DNA of 61,818 nucleotides from assembly GCF_001657475.1 (NCBI RefSeq), contig NZ_LXEY01000118.1, forward strand, positions 1-61,818, given 5' to 3'. This document shows, in pieces, positions 42,595-52,247 of this stretch. Position 1 is the first letter of the stretch. Every line of letters starts with the position of its first letter. The notes beneath the pieces are model-generated. The model was given only the letters and a program-made list of their open reading frames with translations, was not told the origin of the DNA and ran no database searches. The position numbers and the translations under genes were made by a program. This stretch comes from Enteractinococcus helveticum (GTDB lineage Bacteria > Actinomycetota > Actinomycetes > Actinomycetales > Micrococcaceae).

Positions 42595-44049
42595 CTACGC
42601 ATCATTCGGCTGCAGCAAGTACATAGATTTGACCGTTTGATAGTGACTCAACCCTTCGGGCCCTAACTCCCGGCCCAAGCCACTGGCCTTTATTCCTCCG
42701 AAAGGTGATGAAGGGTCGGTTGCGTAGCCATTAATGCCAACGGTTCCAGTCTCGATCTGCCGAGCTACACGAACAGCGCGATCAAAGTCGGAGCTCCAGA
42801 CACTTCCCGCTAGTCCATAGTCAGAGTCATTGGCGATCTTGATGGCTTCCTGCTCATCGGTGTATTTGATGATTGATAGCACCGGGCCAAAAAACTCCTG
42901 TTGGGCCGCCGTTGATTTCGGATCAACATCCGCAAATACTGTCGGCTCCAAGAACCAACCTTTGTCCATCGCCTTGGGACGTGAGCCCCCAGCGGTGATA
43001 TGGCTTCCCTCATCCGCAGATGTTTTGATCAGCGATTCCACGCGCTCCCGATGTTTTTCACTCACCAAGGGACCGACGTCTGTCTGAGCATCAAATGGAT
43101 CCCCGATGCGTAGACTACGAGCTTTGTCCGTGATGAGATCAACCATCTCGCTATAGCGAGACTCCGGGACCAAAATGCGTGTGGAAAGCCAACATACCTG
43201 TCCGTTGTTAGTCATTGAAGCCTGGTATAGAGCGTCAATATTTTCGGTCAGATCAAAATCATCTAACAATACGGCGGCAGACTTACCGCCGAGTTCCAAC
43301 GTAACTGGTCGCAGCATGCGCCCACAGGTTTCACCAATAGACCTGCCGACTTCTGGCGATCCGGTAAACGAAACTTTGTCGACACCTGGGTGGCTCACCA
43401 GATAGGAGCTCACGGATCCAAAGGCCGGAACCACATTCAGCACTCCAGGTGGTAGCCCGGCCGCTATCGCTGCCTCAGCGACAGCAAAGGCATCAAGCAC
43501 AGTTTCTGGCGCGGGCTTAAGAACAACCGTGCACCCGGCGGCCAAAGAGGGAGCAAGCTTCAGAAACGTGATGCTCTGTGGCACATTCCAGGGCACAATC
43601 GCTCCGACTACTCCGATAGGCGATTTTGTCACCAGAACTTTCTTGCCCTTTACTCCCGGGCGGATTTCATCTTCTTGGTCCGTGATCATGTCAGCATAGA
43701 ACCGCAATAGCTGCGCAGGGTTCGTGGTTTCCCATTTCTGAGATAAAGAGACCGGCATACCATTCTGCGCTGTCACGCGATTGGCAATTTCTGGGCCTCT
43801 CAGCTCATATTCGTCTGCGAAACGGCGCAGTACCGCTGCTCTATCTTCCGGCTGCCAATGTGCCCAGCCCTCAGGGTTTTCGAAAGCCCGACGAGCGGCT
43901 TCAACAGCCCGGTCTATATCTCGGTTCTTCCCTTCTGGGACACTGCCGATATATTGTTCCGTGGCAGCCGAATGCACCTTGATGACCTCTGATGACGACG
44001 GTTCCTGCCATTCGCCGTCGATGTACAGGCGGGCATATTTAATAGTCAA
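42595..44049 (-). CDS. NAD-dependent aldehyde dehydrogenase
   Basis: The 484-residue aldehyde dehydrogenase has the general base in TLELGGKSAAVLL and catalytic Cys in NNGQVCWLSTRIL, ending PFGGIKASGLGRELGPEGLS. With the alcohol dehydrogenase 13 bases downstream it forms an alcohol-to-acid pair, probably acting on the product of one of the P450s. The TTG start at 44049 is preceded by GGGAG. About 70 bases separate it from the HtaA-like gene, with a small GTTGAT/ATCAAC hairpin. Confidence 0.9.
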   Translation of the reverse strand: MTIKYARLYIDGEWQEPSSSEVIKVHSAATEQYIGSVPEGKNRDIDRAVEAARRAFENPEGWAHWQPEDRAAVLRRFADEYELRGPEIANRVTAQNGMPVSLSQKWETTNPAQLLRFYADMITDQEDEIRPGVKGKKVLVTKSPIGVVGAIVPWNVPQSITFLKLAPSLAAGCTVVLKPAPETVLDAFAVAEAAIAAGLPPGVLNVVPAFGSVSSYLVSHPGVDKVSFTGSPEVGRSIGETCGRMLRPVTLELGGKSAAVLLDDFDLTENIDALYQASMTNNGQVCWLSTRILVPESRYSEMVDLITDKARSLRIGDPFDAQTDVGPLVSEKHRERVESLIKTSADEGSHITAGGSRPKAMDKGWFLEPTVFADVDPKSTAAQQEFFGPVLSIIKYTDEQEAIKIANDSDYGLAGSVWSSDFDRAVRVARQIETGTVGINGYATDPSSPFGGIKASGLGRELGPEGLSHYQTVKSMYLLQPNDA

Positions 44050-44119
44050 AACTAAGATCTCCCTTAGAACTCGATGAGTTGATGTTTTGGTATCAACGTT
44101 GGTTCAACGTGATGAGTAC

Positions 44120-44617
44120 TTATCTGTCAGGTCGGACCACGCTGACGGGGTCCAGCTCATCGCCACTAAAGTAATTCCCCATGAACAGGTACTGACCTTC
44201 GTCAGCCAGCTGGGCCCGGAATACTAAAGACTCAGCTCCGTCGAGGCTTTGCTCCAGGGTTGCAATGAGCATTCGGACCGGTTCACCATTGTGCTCATCA
44301 ACTTCGGCTGACAGCCCGATCTCACCAGTGCTGGCGTTCTGATCAATTACCGGGTGGGCAATCTTCACAGATAAAGCTCCGAAATGAGCCTCCAACTGCA
44401 CGGTCCCGCTGAAGACCAATTTGTTGCGATCACTGGCTTCAGGAACGATCTCATATACAAATTGACCGTTATTGAGCCTACAAGCGCCGTCAGCAAATTG
44501 GTAACTATGGTCCGAGAGCCTCTCAAAATAGGCTCTGAAGGACTCCTTGAGCCCCCATTCGAGCGTGACACCTGTGGTAGCAAATTGGCTGAAATCCGTC
44601 ATAACTTGCGTATTCAT
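44120..44617 (-). CDS. stand-alone HtaA-like domain protein 1, no export signal
   Basis: The 165-residue protein has the HtaA pattern. LEWGLKESFRAYFERLSD comes first, then FVYEIVP, FSGTVQLEAHFGALSVKIAH and a P-x2 turn. HtaA domains bind heme in corynebacterial surface proteins through a conserved Tyr and a His about 50 residues later. Here Tyr-30 (RAYF) and His-78 (EAHFG) occupy equivalent places. There is no signal peptide, membrane anchor or sortase tail, so it is cytosolic. The ATG follows AAGGA and lies 15 bases after the TRAP large permease stop. Function is unknown; heme or hydrophobic-ligand binding for the nearby P450s is a guess. Confidence 0.72.
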   Translation of the reverse strand: MNTQVMTDFSQFATTGVTLEWGLKESFRAYFERLSDHSYQFADGACRLNNGQFVYEIVPEASDRNKLVFSGTVQLEAHFGALSVKIAHPVIDQNASTGEIGLSAEVDEHNGEPVRMLIATLEQSLDGAESLVFRAQLADEGQYLFMGNYFSGDELDPVSVVRPDR

Positions 44618-44632
44618 TTAATCCTTCATCCG

Positions 44633-46144
44633 TTATCCCTGTACCGAAAGCCGCTCAGGAAGCCACGTAACAAGCTCAGGGAAAGCTATAAGCAGCACAG
44701 TTATAGCGAGAGCGACAGCTACGAAAGGTAGAACGCCCTTGAATGTCGTAGTAAGTGAAATTCTCTGCCCCTGATTTACTTCCGGGTCCTGAGCAATCCG
44801 GTGAATCACGAAGGAGAGAACCCCTAACGGTGGAGTAACCATGCCAATCTCAACCATGATGACAAGGAAAACCCCAAACCAAATCATGTCGACCCCTAGC
44901 TCCATAAGAGGTGTCGCCAAAATTGGAACGGTCAACAAAATGATGGCCATGGTATCCATAAACATGCCCAGGAGGAGATACAACAGGATCAGAATCAGTA
45001 GGAAAGAGACAGCGTTCAGTCCGACACTGACCACCATGTCCGTCAGACGATTAGCAAGTTGACTAAGGGTGACCACCCGAGTTAGGACATGAACCCCGAT
45101 CAGCAGCAGGAAAATGCCGGCAGATGAAATCACCGAGGTGACCAGTGTGCTGCGGAGGAAATCAAAGAATCCACGTACACCAACGCTGCCATCGGTACGT
45201 GTAAACCATCCGAGTATCAAAGCAACTATGGAACCAATTGCTGCGGACTCAGTTGGTGTAAAAAGCCCCGAAGCGATACCTCCAATGACCACAACTGCAA
45301 CAAGCGCTAGAGGGATAACTTGGACAAGTCCCTTGCACTTTTCGACCAAGCTGTATTGAGCATTAGTACGGGGCGCATGTGCTGGCTTAAATATACCCAC
45401 TGCAAAGATCAAGGCGCAGAAAGCAATCGCCATCAGAATGCCCGGCACGATGCCAGCCATCAATTGGCTACCTACTGACGTCTGCGCTGCTCCCGCGTAC
45501 ACGACAAGCAAGACGCTAGGCGGGATCAGCTGGCCTAGCGTTCCAGCCATCGCTGTCGAGCCAATGGCGAATCCTGGCTTATAGCCTGCACGAAGCATCT
45601 CTGGAATTGACACCCTGCCAAGTGCATGAGTCAGGGCAATGGTAGACCCTGAAGAGGCTGCCAGACCGGCTCCAGACACTGTAGTCGTCAGAGCTAGACC
45701 CCCGGGGACGATACCTAGCCACATTTTTGCTGATTCAAAGGCTCGAGTAGTTAGACCCGATTTCCACAGGGCGGTTCCCATGAAGATAAAAGTCGGAATC
45801 ACGGACAGTTGCCATGTTGCAGTCGGGTCGTAGGTCCCCTGTTCTAAAGTCGATTGCAGAGCGGTAAGGCCACCAGTGGAATACAGCCCAAGGGCTCCTG
45901 CTCCGGTCATCGCAAGCCCGATATGAACCCCGCCCAACATGAGGATGAGCATTAACGCGACCGTCAAAAAACCGCCGATTTCACGGCTGGGTTCTCCCAG
46001 CCACAGATACCCCGCGATTAACACCGCAGAGCCATACAAGAGTGCGACCCAAGCCCACGATTTGTAATTTTGTTTAGCTCGCGGCGCTCGCGGCGCGGTC
46101 TTCAGATTTCCCGTGTCATGGGCGGAGGCCGCTATAAACGCCAT
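44633..46144 (-). CDS. TRAP transporter large permease (DctM family)
   Basis: The 503-residue, about 12-helix permease has the family blocks GIVPGGLALTTTVSGAGLAA, SVIPTFIFMGTALWKSG, PPSVLLVVYAG and a C-terminal GMVTPPLGVLSFVIHRIA. The ATG at 46144 has AAGGA seven bases upstream; the frame can be read from 46183 but that overlaps DctQ. It carries solute across the membrane using the sodium gradient, with the SBP and DctQ encoded upstream. Confidence 0.92.
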   Translation of the reverse strand: MAFIAASAHDTGNLKTAPRAPRAKQNYKSWAWVALLYGSAVLIAGYLWLGEPSREIGGFLTVALMLILMLGGVHIGLAMTGAGALGLYSTGGLTALQSTLEQGTYDPTATWQLSVIPTFIFMGTALWKSGLTTRAFESAKMWLGIVPGGLALTTTVSGAGLAASSGSTIALTHALGRVSIPEMLRAGYKPGFAIGSTAMAGTLGQLIPPSVLLVVYAGAAQTSVGSQLMAGIVPGILMAIAFCALIFAVGIFKPAHAPRTNAQYSLVEKCKGLVQVIPLALVAVVVIGGIASGLFTPTESAAIGSIVALILGWFTRTDGSVGVRGFFDFLRSTLVTSVISSAGIFLLLIGVHVLTRVVTLSQLANRLTDMVVSVGLNAVSFLLILILLYLLLGMFMDTMAIILLTVPILATPLMELGVDMIWFGVFLVIMVEIGMVTPPLGVLSFVIHRIAQDPEVNQGQRISLTTTFKGVLPFVAVALAITVLLIAFPELVTWLPERLSVQG

Positions 46145-46166
46145 AGCTTCATCCTTATGTGTCACA

Positions 46167-46757
46167 TTAGCCACGTGAATCACCTACCGACTCGCACCCA
46201 ACTACTGTATCGACTTCACCCGCTGGCTCTTCTTGAGGAGGATGAACGAGCAGCCCTACCAACTTCGAGAAAGTTTGTACGGTCAGCCATACCCATCCGA
46301 AAAACACGGCGACCTTAATGGGCCAGACTGGCAAAAAATCTGTTCCCATAGGCACCGCCTCGCGAATGCCGAAAGAGTCAATAGCAAGTTGCAAAGAACT
46401 CCATGTAAGCACCGCGGATATGGCCACAACCGTGAGTTGTCCCATAAACTTCAGAGCGGCCTCAGGCCCGCGAGGCATCGCATCTTCTATCAGAGTTACG
46501 CGAATATGTTCGTCTTTATATTCTGTATATGCCAACGCGAATAAGACCGTGGCCGGCATTAGCCATTCGGAAACATACTCGGAAACACCGTTCATTGCCG
46601 AACCAAAGAAGTTCCGCAACAGAACATCATAAGCGACTAGTAGAACCATTACTGCTAAAGCAACGCACGAAAAGAATAGTAAGAAAGCACTACCTTTTCC
46701 TGAAATTAGGCGCAGGTTGCCCACTCCTGACTTTTTGTTCATATTAGTTTGCTTCAC
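46167..46757 (-). CDS. TRAP transporter small permease (DctQ family)
   Basis: This 196-residue, four-helix protein contains LRNFFGSAMNGVSEYVSEWL and YTEYKDEHIRVTLIEDAMP, typical of DctQ. The GTG start follows GGAGGG. It is a structural partner of DctM. Confidence 0.88.
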   Translation of the reverse strand: MKQTNMNKKSGVGNLRLISGKGSAFLLFFSCVALAVMVLLVAYDVLLRNFFGSAMNGVSEYVSEWLMPATVLFALAYTEYKDEHIRVTLIEDAMPRGPEAALKFMGQLTVVAISAVLTWSSLQLAIDSFGIREAVPMGTDFLPVWPIKVAVFFGWVWLTVQTFSKLVGLLVHPPQEEPAGEVDTVVGCESVGDSRG

Positions 46758-46810
46758 TGGATTCCCTCCTCACCCCGAACATCGCCCCGCGAAAATGCCA
46801 AGATGTCCAC

Positions 46811-48040
46811 TTACTCGCTATGTGATGTCGCAAGACCATCAAAGGTTTCCGCTATCCGTTGCTGCCAAGCTGGAAAATCCTCAATATTCTCTGAGGCAAT
46901 TTCGCCGGGTTCGACTTCCGATACATCTTCGGTGACGGTTGCTGCCCACGAATCAATAGCTTCCTTAAAGGCCTTGCCCGTTGCGTCTGGATCGCTCACA
47001 CCCTGCGGAGCGTGTTCTGCCCATGCATCTAACTGTGATTCTTGGAAGTCGGCCAAGACTTGATTCATCTCGGTGGTGTCATAGGTAGTGATACCCAGCT
47101 CTTCACGTCGGTCGAGGTATTTCACGTGGGATTCGATATCAGCTTGAGTGCGACCGAGGGCATATTTTTGCATACTGCTTTGCAGCAGCTCTTGGGTTTC
47201 GGAGGAAAGGCTCTCCCACTTGTCCAAGTTCATGAGCAAGACCAGGCCCATGTTTGCCGAGAAACTTGCAGGGTAGTAATGCTTTGCTACCTCATTAAGC
47301 GCATAATCTTCGTACATGAACGGGGCACCAATCTGACAATCGACAAGTCCGCGCTGGAGAGCTTCGTAAGCTTCTCCCTGCGCAACATTAACGACAGTCA
47401 TCCCTAGCGCTTCAGCTTCCGCTGCCCACACTGGCCCGGGGGCACGAACTCGGAAGCCACTCAAATCAGTCTGGTCTTCAACCTTCTTGTTACATAGCAA
47501 GTCGTATTTGCCCGCGACACTGGTCGACGCGAGAAGCTTCACGCCCTGAGATTCAAACTCTGTTGCCAAATCTTCTGTATTCAAGAGCTCATTCATAACC
47601 CCCACGGTCTGCAGCTGGCTTTGCGGGTAAGAATCCAAAGGCATCGACCCTAGTTCATTGAGCCAATTCGCTGCCGGCAGGGCTTGGGGCTGATAGGTGA
47701 CGACGGTGTAGGTAATGTCAGATACCCCGGAACCCGTACCCGACAGCGCATCATCACTTGCGAGCAGAGAACTGGACCAGTAAGGCTCAATAGCAATATT
47801 TCCATCGGATTGCGCTTCAACATCATCGATCCACTCCTGGACAGATTCGCCTGCAGCTGAGGTCGAGGGAGTGATATCGCTGTAAGACAGCGTCACTTCG
47901 TCAATGCCCGAGCTGTCACCTTCAGCTGACTTGGCTTCGGCGCCTCCGCACCCGGAGATGGCAAGAGTGCCGGCTAACGCTGCGAAAGCCACGGTGCTGC
48001 GCACCATTTTGCGATGCCTGCCTGCTAGTTGCATGCTCAT
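46811..48040 (-). CDS. TRAP transporter solute-binding lipoprotein (DctP family)
   Basis: The ~409-residue binding protein has a signal ending in a lipobox (AISGCGG, Cys ~31), followed by LSYSDITPSTSAAGESVQEW and the DctP core LSGFRVRAPGPVWAAEAEAL, with the ligand-contacting Arg, then YEALQRGLVDCQIGAPFMY. TRAP systems generally take up organic acids, so the imported substrate is probably a carboxylate. The ATG at 48040 has GAGGA five bases upstream. A shared regulatory box lies 40 bases upstream of the start. Confidence 0.9.
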   Translation of the reverse strand: MSMQLAGRHRKMVRSTVAFAALAGTLAISGCGGAEAKSAEGDSSGIDEVTLSYSDITPSTSAAGESVQEWIDDVEAQSDGNIAIEPYWSSSLLASDDALSGTGSGVSDITYTVVTYQPQALPAANWLNELGSMPLDSYPQSQLQTVGVMNELLNTEDLATEFESQGVKLLASTSVAGKYDLLCNKKVEDQTDLSGFRVRAPGPVWAAEAEALGMTVVNVAQGEAYEALQRGLVDCQIGAPFMYEDYALNEVAKHYYPASFSANMGLVLLMNLDKWESLSSETQELLQSSMQKYALGRTQADIESHVKYLDRREELGITTYDTTEMNQVLADFQESQLDAWAEHAPQGVSDPDATGKAFKEAIDSWAATVTEDVSEVEPGEIASENIEDFPAWQQRIAETFDGLATSHSE

Positions 48041-48079
48041 ATGAATCCTCAATTCAAGTCGTACGAGTGCCACAATTGA

Positions 48080-48100
48080 TAAACTGTTCCACAGTGGAAC
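48080..48100. promoter_or_regulatory. shared operator A, overlapping a second perfect palindrome
   Basis: TAAACTGTTCCACAGT (48080-48095) is one of three copies of TAAACTGT-N3-RCAGT in the window. It overlaps GTTCCACAGTGGAAC (48086-48100), a perfect 15-base palindrome. It lies between the divergent TRAP operon and P450 gene. TAAACT also fits an actinobacterial -10 box (TANNNT), so binding there would block RNA polymerase. Confidence 0.65.
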
Positions 48101-48278
48101 TGTGTCCTGTAATGTGAGACACTACACATAGATAGTTAGTTGATCAACAGCAACCCAAAAGATTTCGTTGAGGAGACCTTCTGTTACCAGAGAGGAGGCC
48201 CGATGGTGACGGAATTATTTTTTGGAGAGCACATCATCAGTTGGTTATACGCTCTGCGACTACAGCTAAGGAGGAGTT

Positions 48279-49592
48279 GTGACTACAACTCAGACTCGAG
48301 TTCCTCAGGACATTGCAAACCAGATAGTCCTCCCCACAGGGCACCTTGACGAAAAAGCCCTGTTCAAGGCTTACGATTGGCTCCGCAACAACGCGCCGCT
48401 CGCCAAAGTCGAGGTGAAAGGCTACGATCCTTTATGGCTCGTGACGAAACACGCTGACATTCTCGAGATCGAAAGACAGCCTGAACTGTTTTCCAATGGT
48501 GGCGGCCCTAACAACCCGGGCAGCCATAACCCCATTTTGAACACCAAAGCCGGGGACGAATACATCCTCGAAACCCATGGGACACTTCGGCCGTTGGAAT
48601 CGCTCCAGATGATGGATCCGCCTGAACACACTATGGTCCGTGATATCGCACAGGGCTGGTTCAGACCGGTAGAACTGAAAAAATGGAACAAACGAATTCG
48701 GGATCTGGCCGATAAAGTCATCACTCAACACCTTCAACCCGGCACCAACGAGCTTGATTTCGCACAAGATTTTGCCTGGTTCTATCCGTTACATGTCGTC
48801 ATGACTTTGTTTGGTGTTCCCGAAGCAGATGAGCCTTACATCATGAAGCTGGCTCACGAGCGCTTCGGCGTGAATGATCCGGACTCAAGGCGAGAGGGAA
48901 TCAGTCAGGATTCGCCGACAGCGGCAGCCGAACAAAACCTTGCAAATATTCAAGACTTCTTTGCGTACTACACCAAACTCGTAGAGGATCTCCGCAAGAG
49001 TCCGGCCGACAACCTTGCCAGCCTTATTGCTAACGCACGAATGTCCAACGGCGAGTATTATCCGATTAAGACCTGCATTGGATATTACATTGCGATCTCT
49101 GGCGCCGGCCACGATACGACCTCCACAACCGCCTCGGTTATCTTCGAGCAGTTAGCAAAGCATCCTGAGCAATTGAAGGCAGTACAAGATGACCTTTCGC
49201 TCTTGCCCACCCTGATCAACGAGGGCTTGCGGTGGGCCTCACCCGTCAAACACTTTGTGCACCAGGCTGAGGCTGACTGCGAGCTGCGCGGCCAGAAGAT
49301 CGAAAAGGGCGACCGTCTCATGTTGTTGTTCCAATCCGCGAATCGGGACGAAGACGTGTTTGACGACCCCACATCCTTCCGCCACGCCCGTAAGCCGAAT
49401 CCACATATCGCCTTCGGCTCAGGCCCACACTCGTGCCTGGGACAGCCTCTAGCTCGCCTTGAGCTTCGCATCCTTTTCGAACAGCTCCTTCCTCGAGTCC
49501 GCAACATCGAACTCCTGGAAGGCCGAAAGGTTCTCCAAACAAACTTCGTTGGAGGAGTGAAATCACTTCCTGTGAGGTTTGAACTTCAATAA
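48279..49592 (+). CDS. cytochrome P450 (TRAP-linked)
   Basis: The 437-residue soluble P450 has I-helix AISGAGHDTTSTTASVI, K-helix INEGLRWASP and heme loop FGSGPHSCLGQPLAR, with Cys ligand at ~386. The layout and segments such as MDPPEHTMVRDIAQGWFRP recall the CYP108/111/125 group that hydroxylates terpenoid or alkyl side chains; this is resemblance only. The GTG at 48279 has AAGGAGGAG immediately before. Redox partners are not adjacent; the [3Fe-4S] ferredoxin and reductase at 57800-59217 could serve it. Confidence 0.93.
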   Translation: MTTTQTRVPQDIANQIVLPTGHLDEKALFKAYDWLRNNAPLAKVEVKGYDPLWLVTKHADILEIERQPELFSNGGGPNNPGSHNPILNTKAGDEYILETHGTLRPLESLQMMDPPEHTMVRDIAQGWFRPVELKKWNKRIRDLADKVITQHLQPGTNELDFAQDFAWFYPLHVVMTLFGVPEADEPYIMKLAHERFGVNDPDSRREGISQDSPTAAAEQNLANIQDFFAYYTKLVEDLRKSPADNLASLIANARMSNGEYYPIKTCIGYYIAISGAGHDTTSTTASVIFEQLAKHPEQLKAVQDDLSLLPTLINEGLRWASPVKHFVHQAEADCELRGQKIEKGDRLMLLFQSANRDEDVFDDPTSFRHARKPNPHIAFGSGPHSCLGQPLARLELRILFEQLLPRVRNIELLEGRKVLQTNFVGGVKSLPVRFELQ

Positions 49593-49606
49593 TTTAAGAA
49601 ACTGAC

Positions 49607-49648
49607 CGCTCACCTGAAGAATCAGTTGACTGAATCTTCAGGTGAGCG
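49607..49648 (+). terminator. hairpin after the TRAP-linked P450 gene
   Basis: A 14-bp perfect stem (49607-49620 and 49635-49648), with further partial pairing inside, begins 15 bases past the stop. The T-run is weak, so termination efficiency is uncertain. Confidence 0.65.
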
Positions 49649-50313
49649 TGCCTTCTCCACGCGTGCACTCGGTTTTCAGTTTCAGGTATCTGGCTTGCCC
49701 TATTGCCCACAGCAATCAGCGCAGGATGCTCTATAACCTGAGCTCCGGTGCAACTGCAAAACCTCGGCAGCTTTTCTTGCGGTATCAAGATGCAACTGTG
49801 GCTGCATGCCACCAGTCTCTGAGGCAGAAGATAGCTCTTAGCCCTTATTGAAAAGGCGCGTCTGCTCTTGAGCAGAACGAGTCTGAGCACTGCGACACGT
49901 CCGCATGCGGCACTTTGATAACGGCTCTCTTACCATTTTGGCAGGTCTTGCCATACGTCCTTAGCAGGTAAGTTCTCCACCACGTTAAGGATAGCCTCTC
50001 ATCATCGGAACGTTATTGGTGAAGAGCACTGCGGGCGCTTGAGATTACCCTCAGGACGAGCTGAACAATACGACACATGTTGCGGTTGAGGTGTGCTGAT
50101 TAGCCTGCACAAACCTCCTCAGGACTCCGGTCACAGTGGAATAAGTTTCCTACCAAAATAGGCCAAGTCTATTGTTGCTTCGCAGCGTCTTTTGTCCTTG
50201 AAGAATGCTGACCCGATCTTTTACCGGTTGAGACTCTGGGGTTAACCTCGGCAGAGCAAGATGAGAATGATTGGGTCTCGATCAGAAAATCTCTGAGTTC
50301 AGATTTGGAGCGC
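49649..50313. other. 665-base region without a convincing gene
   Basis: Nothing recognisable was found between the P450 terminator and the left inverted repeat of the IS481-type element. Short frames on both strands lack motifs and ribosome-binding sites. Confidence 0.45.
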
Positions 50314-50363
50314 AGCCTCTGATGGTACTCCCAATCCACATAGTTGGTGTGTAATCTCGCAAC
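50314..50363. repeat. left inverted repeat of the IS481-type element
   Basis: This is the reverse complement of 51960-52009 with four mismatches, two at each of two adjacent positions. It begins AGCCTCTGATGGTAC. Confidence 0.75.
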
Positions 50364-50437
50364 TTCGTGGACAATTTTGCACACGGTATTCTGACAGGTT
50401 CAGCATGTCTGCACCGTTGCCACCGTGCCTTCGCGCC

Positions 50438-51848
50438 ATGATTATCATTTACGATCCAACCCAACCCTTTGCTCTCAGTATCAGTGACTTTTGTAAGTCT
50501 CAGAAAATCTCTCGCAGTATTTTCTATCGGATCCGTGCACGTGCCGAATCGGAGGCGGCCTCGGCGTTGCACCCGCGGTCTCGCGCGTCGCTACATCCTG
50601 CTCGAGGATACGGACCGAATGTTGTCAATGAGCTGGTTCGGATTCGCAAGCAGCTCAAGCATGATGGTTGGGGTTATGGGCCAAAGACGATTCATTATGA
50701 GGCAACCATTCAGGAGTCTTTCCCTGGTGGTCGGGTGCCATCAATCGCGACGATCGGTCGGCCGTTGGCATCTGTTGGTCAGGTTGATCGGAACCCCCGC
50801 AAGCGCCCGAAATCCTCGTATCTGCCGTTTGCTCGATCCACCGCTATGGCGTTATGGCAGTTAGACGCGTTTGCATTTCGTACTGGCGACGGCAAGGTCA
50901 GGACCATCTATCAACTTCTCGTAGATGCGACCCGCTACGATGTCGGCTCCTGGACCTATCAGCATCGCGAAAACAGCCATGACGCGTACGACGTGCTGGC
51001 GCGAGCCATCGAGTAGTACGGTGCACCACAAGAACTGCTCAGTGACAACTCTAAAGCCTTCAATCAGCTACGTAGTGGCACGATTGGTGCGGTGGAAATC
51101 TTCCTGACCTCCAAGGGCACCATGCCGATCACGGGGGATGCCCGGACGGCCAACTACACAACGTAAGAATGAGCGATCTCATCACATTCTGCTACGGTTC
51201 TTGGAAGCCAACAGCCCTCAGAATTTGTCCGAGCTGCGGAAACCGATTCAGCGATATCGGGAGCACTATAACCGGCGTCGGACACGTCAGGCGTTGAATC
51301 GTCCCACACCGGAAATGGCGTGGAAAACTTTGGAGCATACCCCGGTTTCTGAACCGATTCATCTGTCTGTGTTACAAGCCAAGGCGGCTCAATATTTGCA
51401 GCATCGCAGGCTCAAGCATATTGCGGTGGACGCTGCACGCATGGTGGTCTCCAAGACGGGGCAGATGATCGATGAGGGTCTTTTGGCCGAGCCGGCAAAC
51501 CTACTAGCGGCTGACGAGATCCTCATCGAAATCAAGAAAGATCAGCGGAAAGTCTTTTACCAGGGCCAACATATTTCGGTTTCGTCGTCGTTAGCGGACC
51601 GTCAATATGCGCGTATCGTCACCGATGATGAGTTCGTAGTATTCGATCCTGATACAGGCGAGGTCGTGATGTCGTTCCCGTTGCCGCTCACCCCTTTGTA
51701 TAAGAGCGGGAACCTGATTGCCTCGTATTCCATCCGAGGCATCTACATGGTCAAGGCCACAGTCAATTGGCAACGCAAAGCTGACCGCTATCGGAAAGAG
51801 TACAAGCTGCGCGAACAGCAGATGCCTGAGGTCTTCACCCAAGGTTGA
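50438..51848 (+). pseudogene. IS481-family transposase, inactivated
   Basis: The first frame has a helix-turn-helix lead (SISDFCKSQKISRSIFYRIR) and integrase-core start ALWQLDAFAF (first Asp). It stops at TAG 51014-51016. Read-through continues with PQELLSDNSKAF (second Asp). A frameshift near 51138 then leads to RPTTQRKNERSHHILLRFLE (Glu in NER) and YREHYNRRRTRQALNRPTP. About 150 residues beyond the usual IS481 end follow. At least one stop and one frameshift separate the catalytic residues, so no active enzyme is made. Confidence 0.85.
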
Positions 51849-51959
51849 GTAGAGACGAACATTGACATACCACCAGCTATCTGCGGATGGCTGGTGGTAG
51901 TTGTGTACGAAGTCGTGAGATCAATTGTCAACGATGTCATGAAAATCAGTGTCTACGAT

Positions 51960-52009
51960 GTTGCGAGATTACACACCAACTCCGTGGACCGGGAGTACCA
52001 TCAGAGGCT
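51960..52009. repeat. right inverted repeat of the IS481-type element
   Basis: This is the partner of 50314-50363. Just inside it, TGTCAACGATGTCATGA and TGTCTACGATGTTGCGA form an imperfect direct repeat (from about 51927 and 51950), a pattern seen near IS481-type ends. Confidence 0.7.
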
Positions 52010-52247
52010 ACACACCAAGATTCATTGACACCACTCCCGGCCAACGGACACCAATGCCGAACAAGGTCATGCGCATCAGCAATCACTCTAAGGAAAAACA
52101 TCTACCGAATGCGGTGTAGAGGTGGAGAACATAATAAAAGCGCGTTGGCGGGAGGCTGGCCACTCGCTCAGCAAGAAGCCGCCAGCTTGTAGGCAGAGAA
52201 ACTACAAATCGACCGTCAGCAGCCCAAACAGTTCAACGCAGGTCGCG

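Larger units (their letters stand above)
50314..52009 (+). mobile_element. IS481-type insertion sequence, degenerate
   Basis: About 1.7 kb is bounded by a 50-base inverted repeat (46 of 50 identical) and carries one broken DDE transposase. The exact element ends are not certain: similarity continues a little outward of the left copy (TTGGAGCGCAGCC against TTGGTGTGTAGCC) and inward at TGTCNACGA. It sits inside the 41-61 kb catabolic island, between the P450 gene and the HtaA-like/GntR pair. Confidence 0.7.

Noticed and set aside
44078..44097. GTTGAT/ATCAAC hairpin between the HtaA-like and aldehyde dehydrogenase genes
   Set aside because: Six-base stem with an 8-base loop, too weak to call as a terminator; mentioned only within the gene entry.
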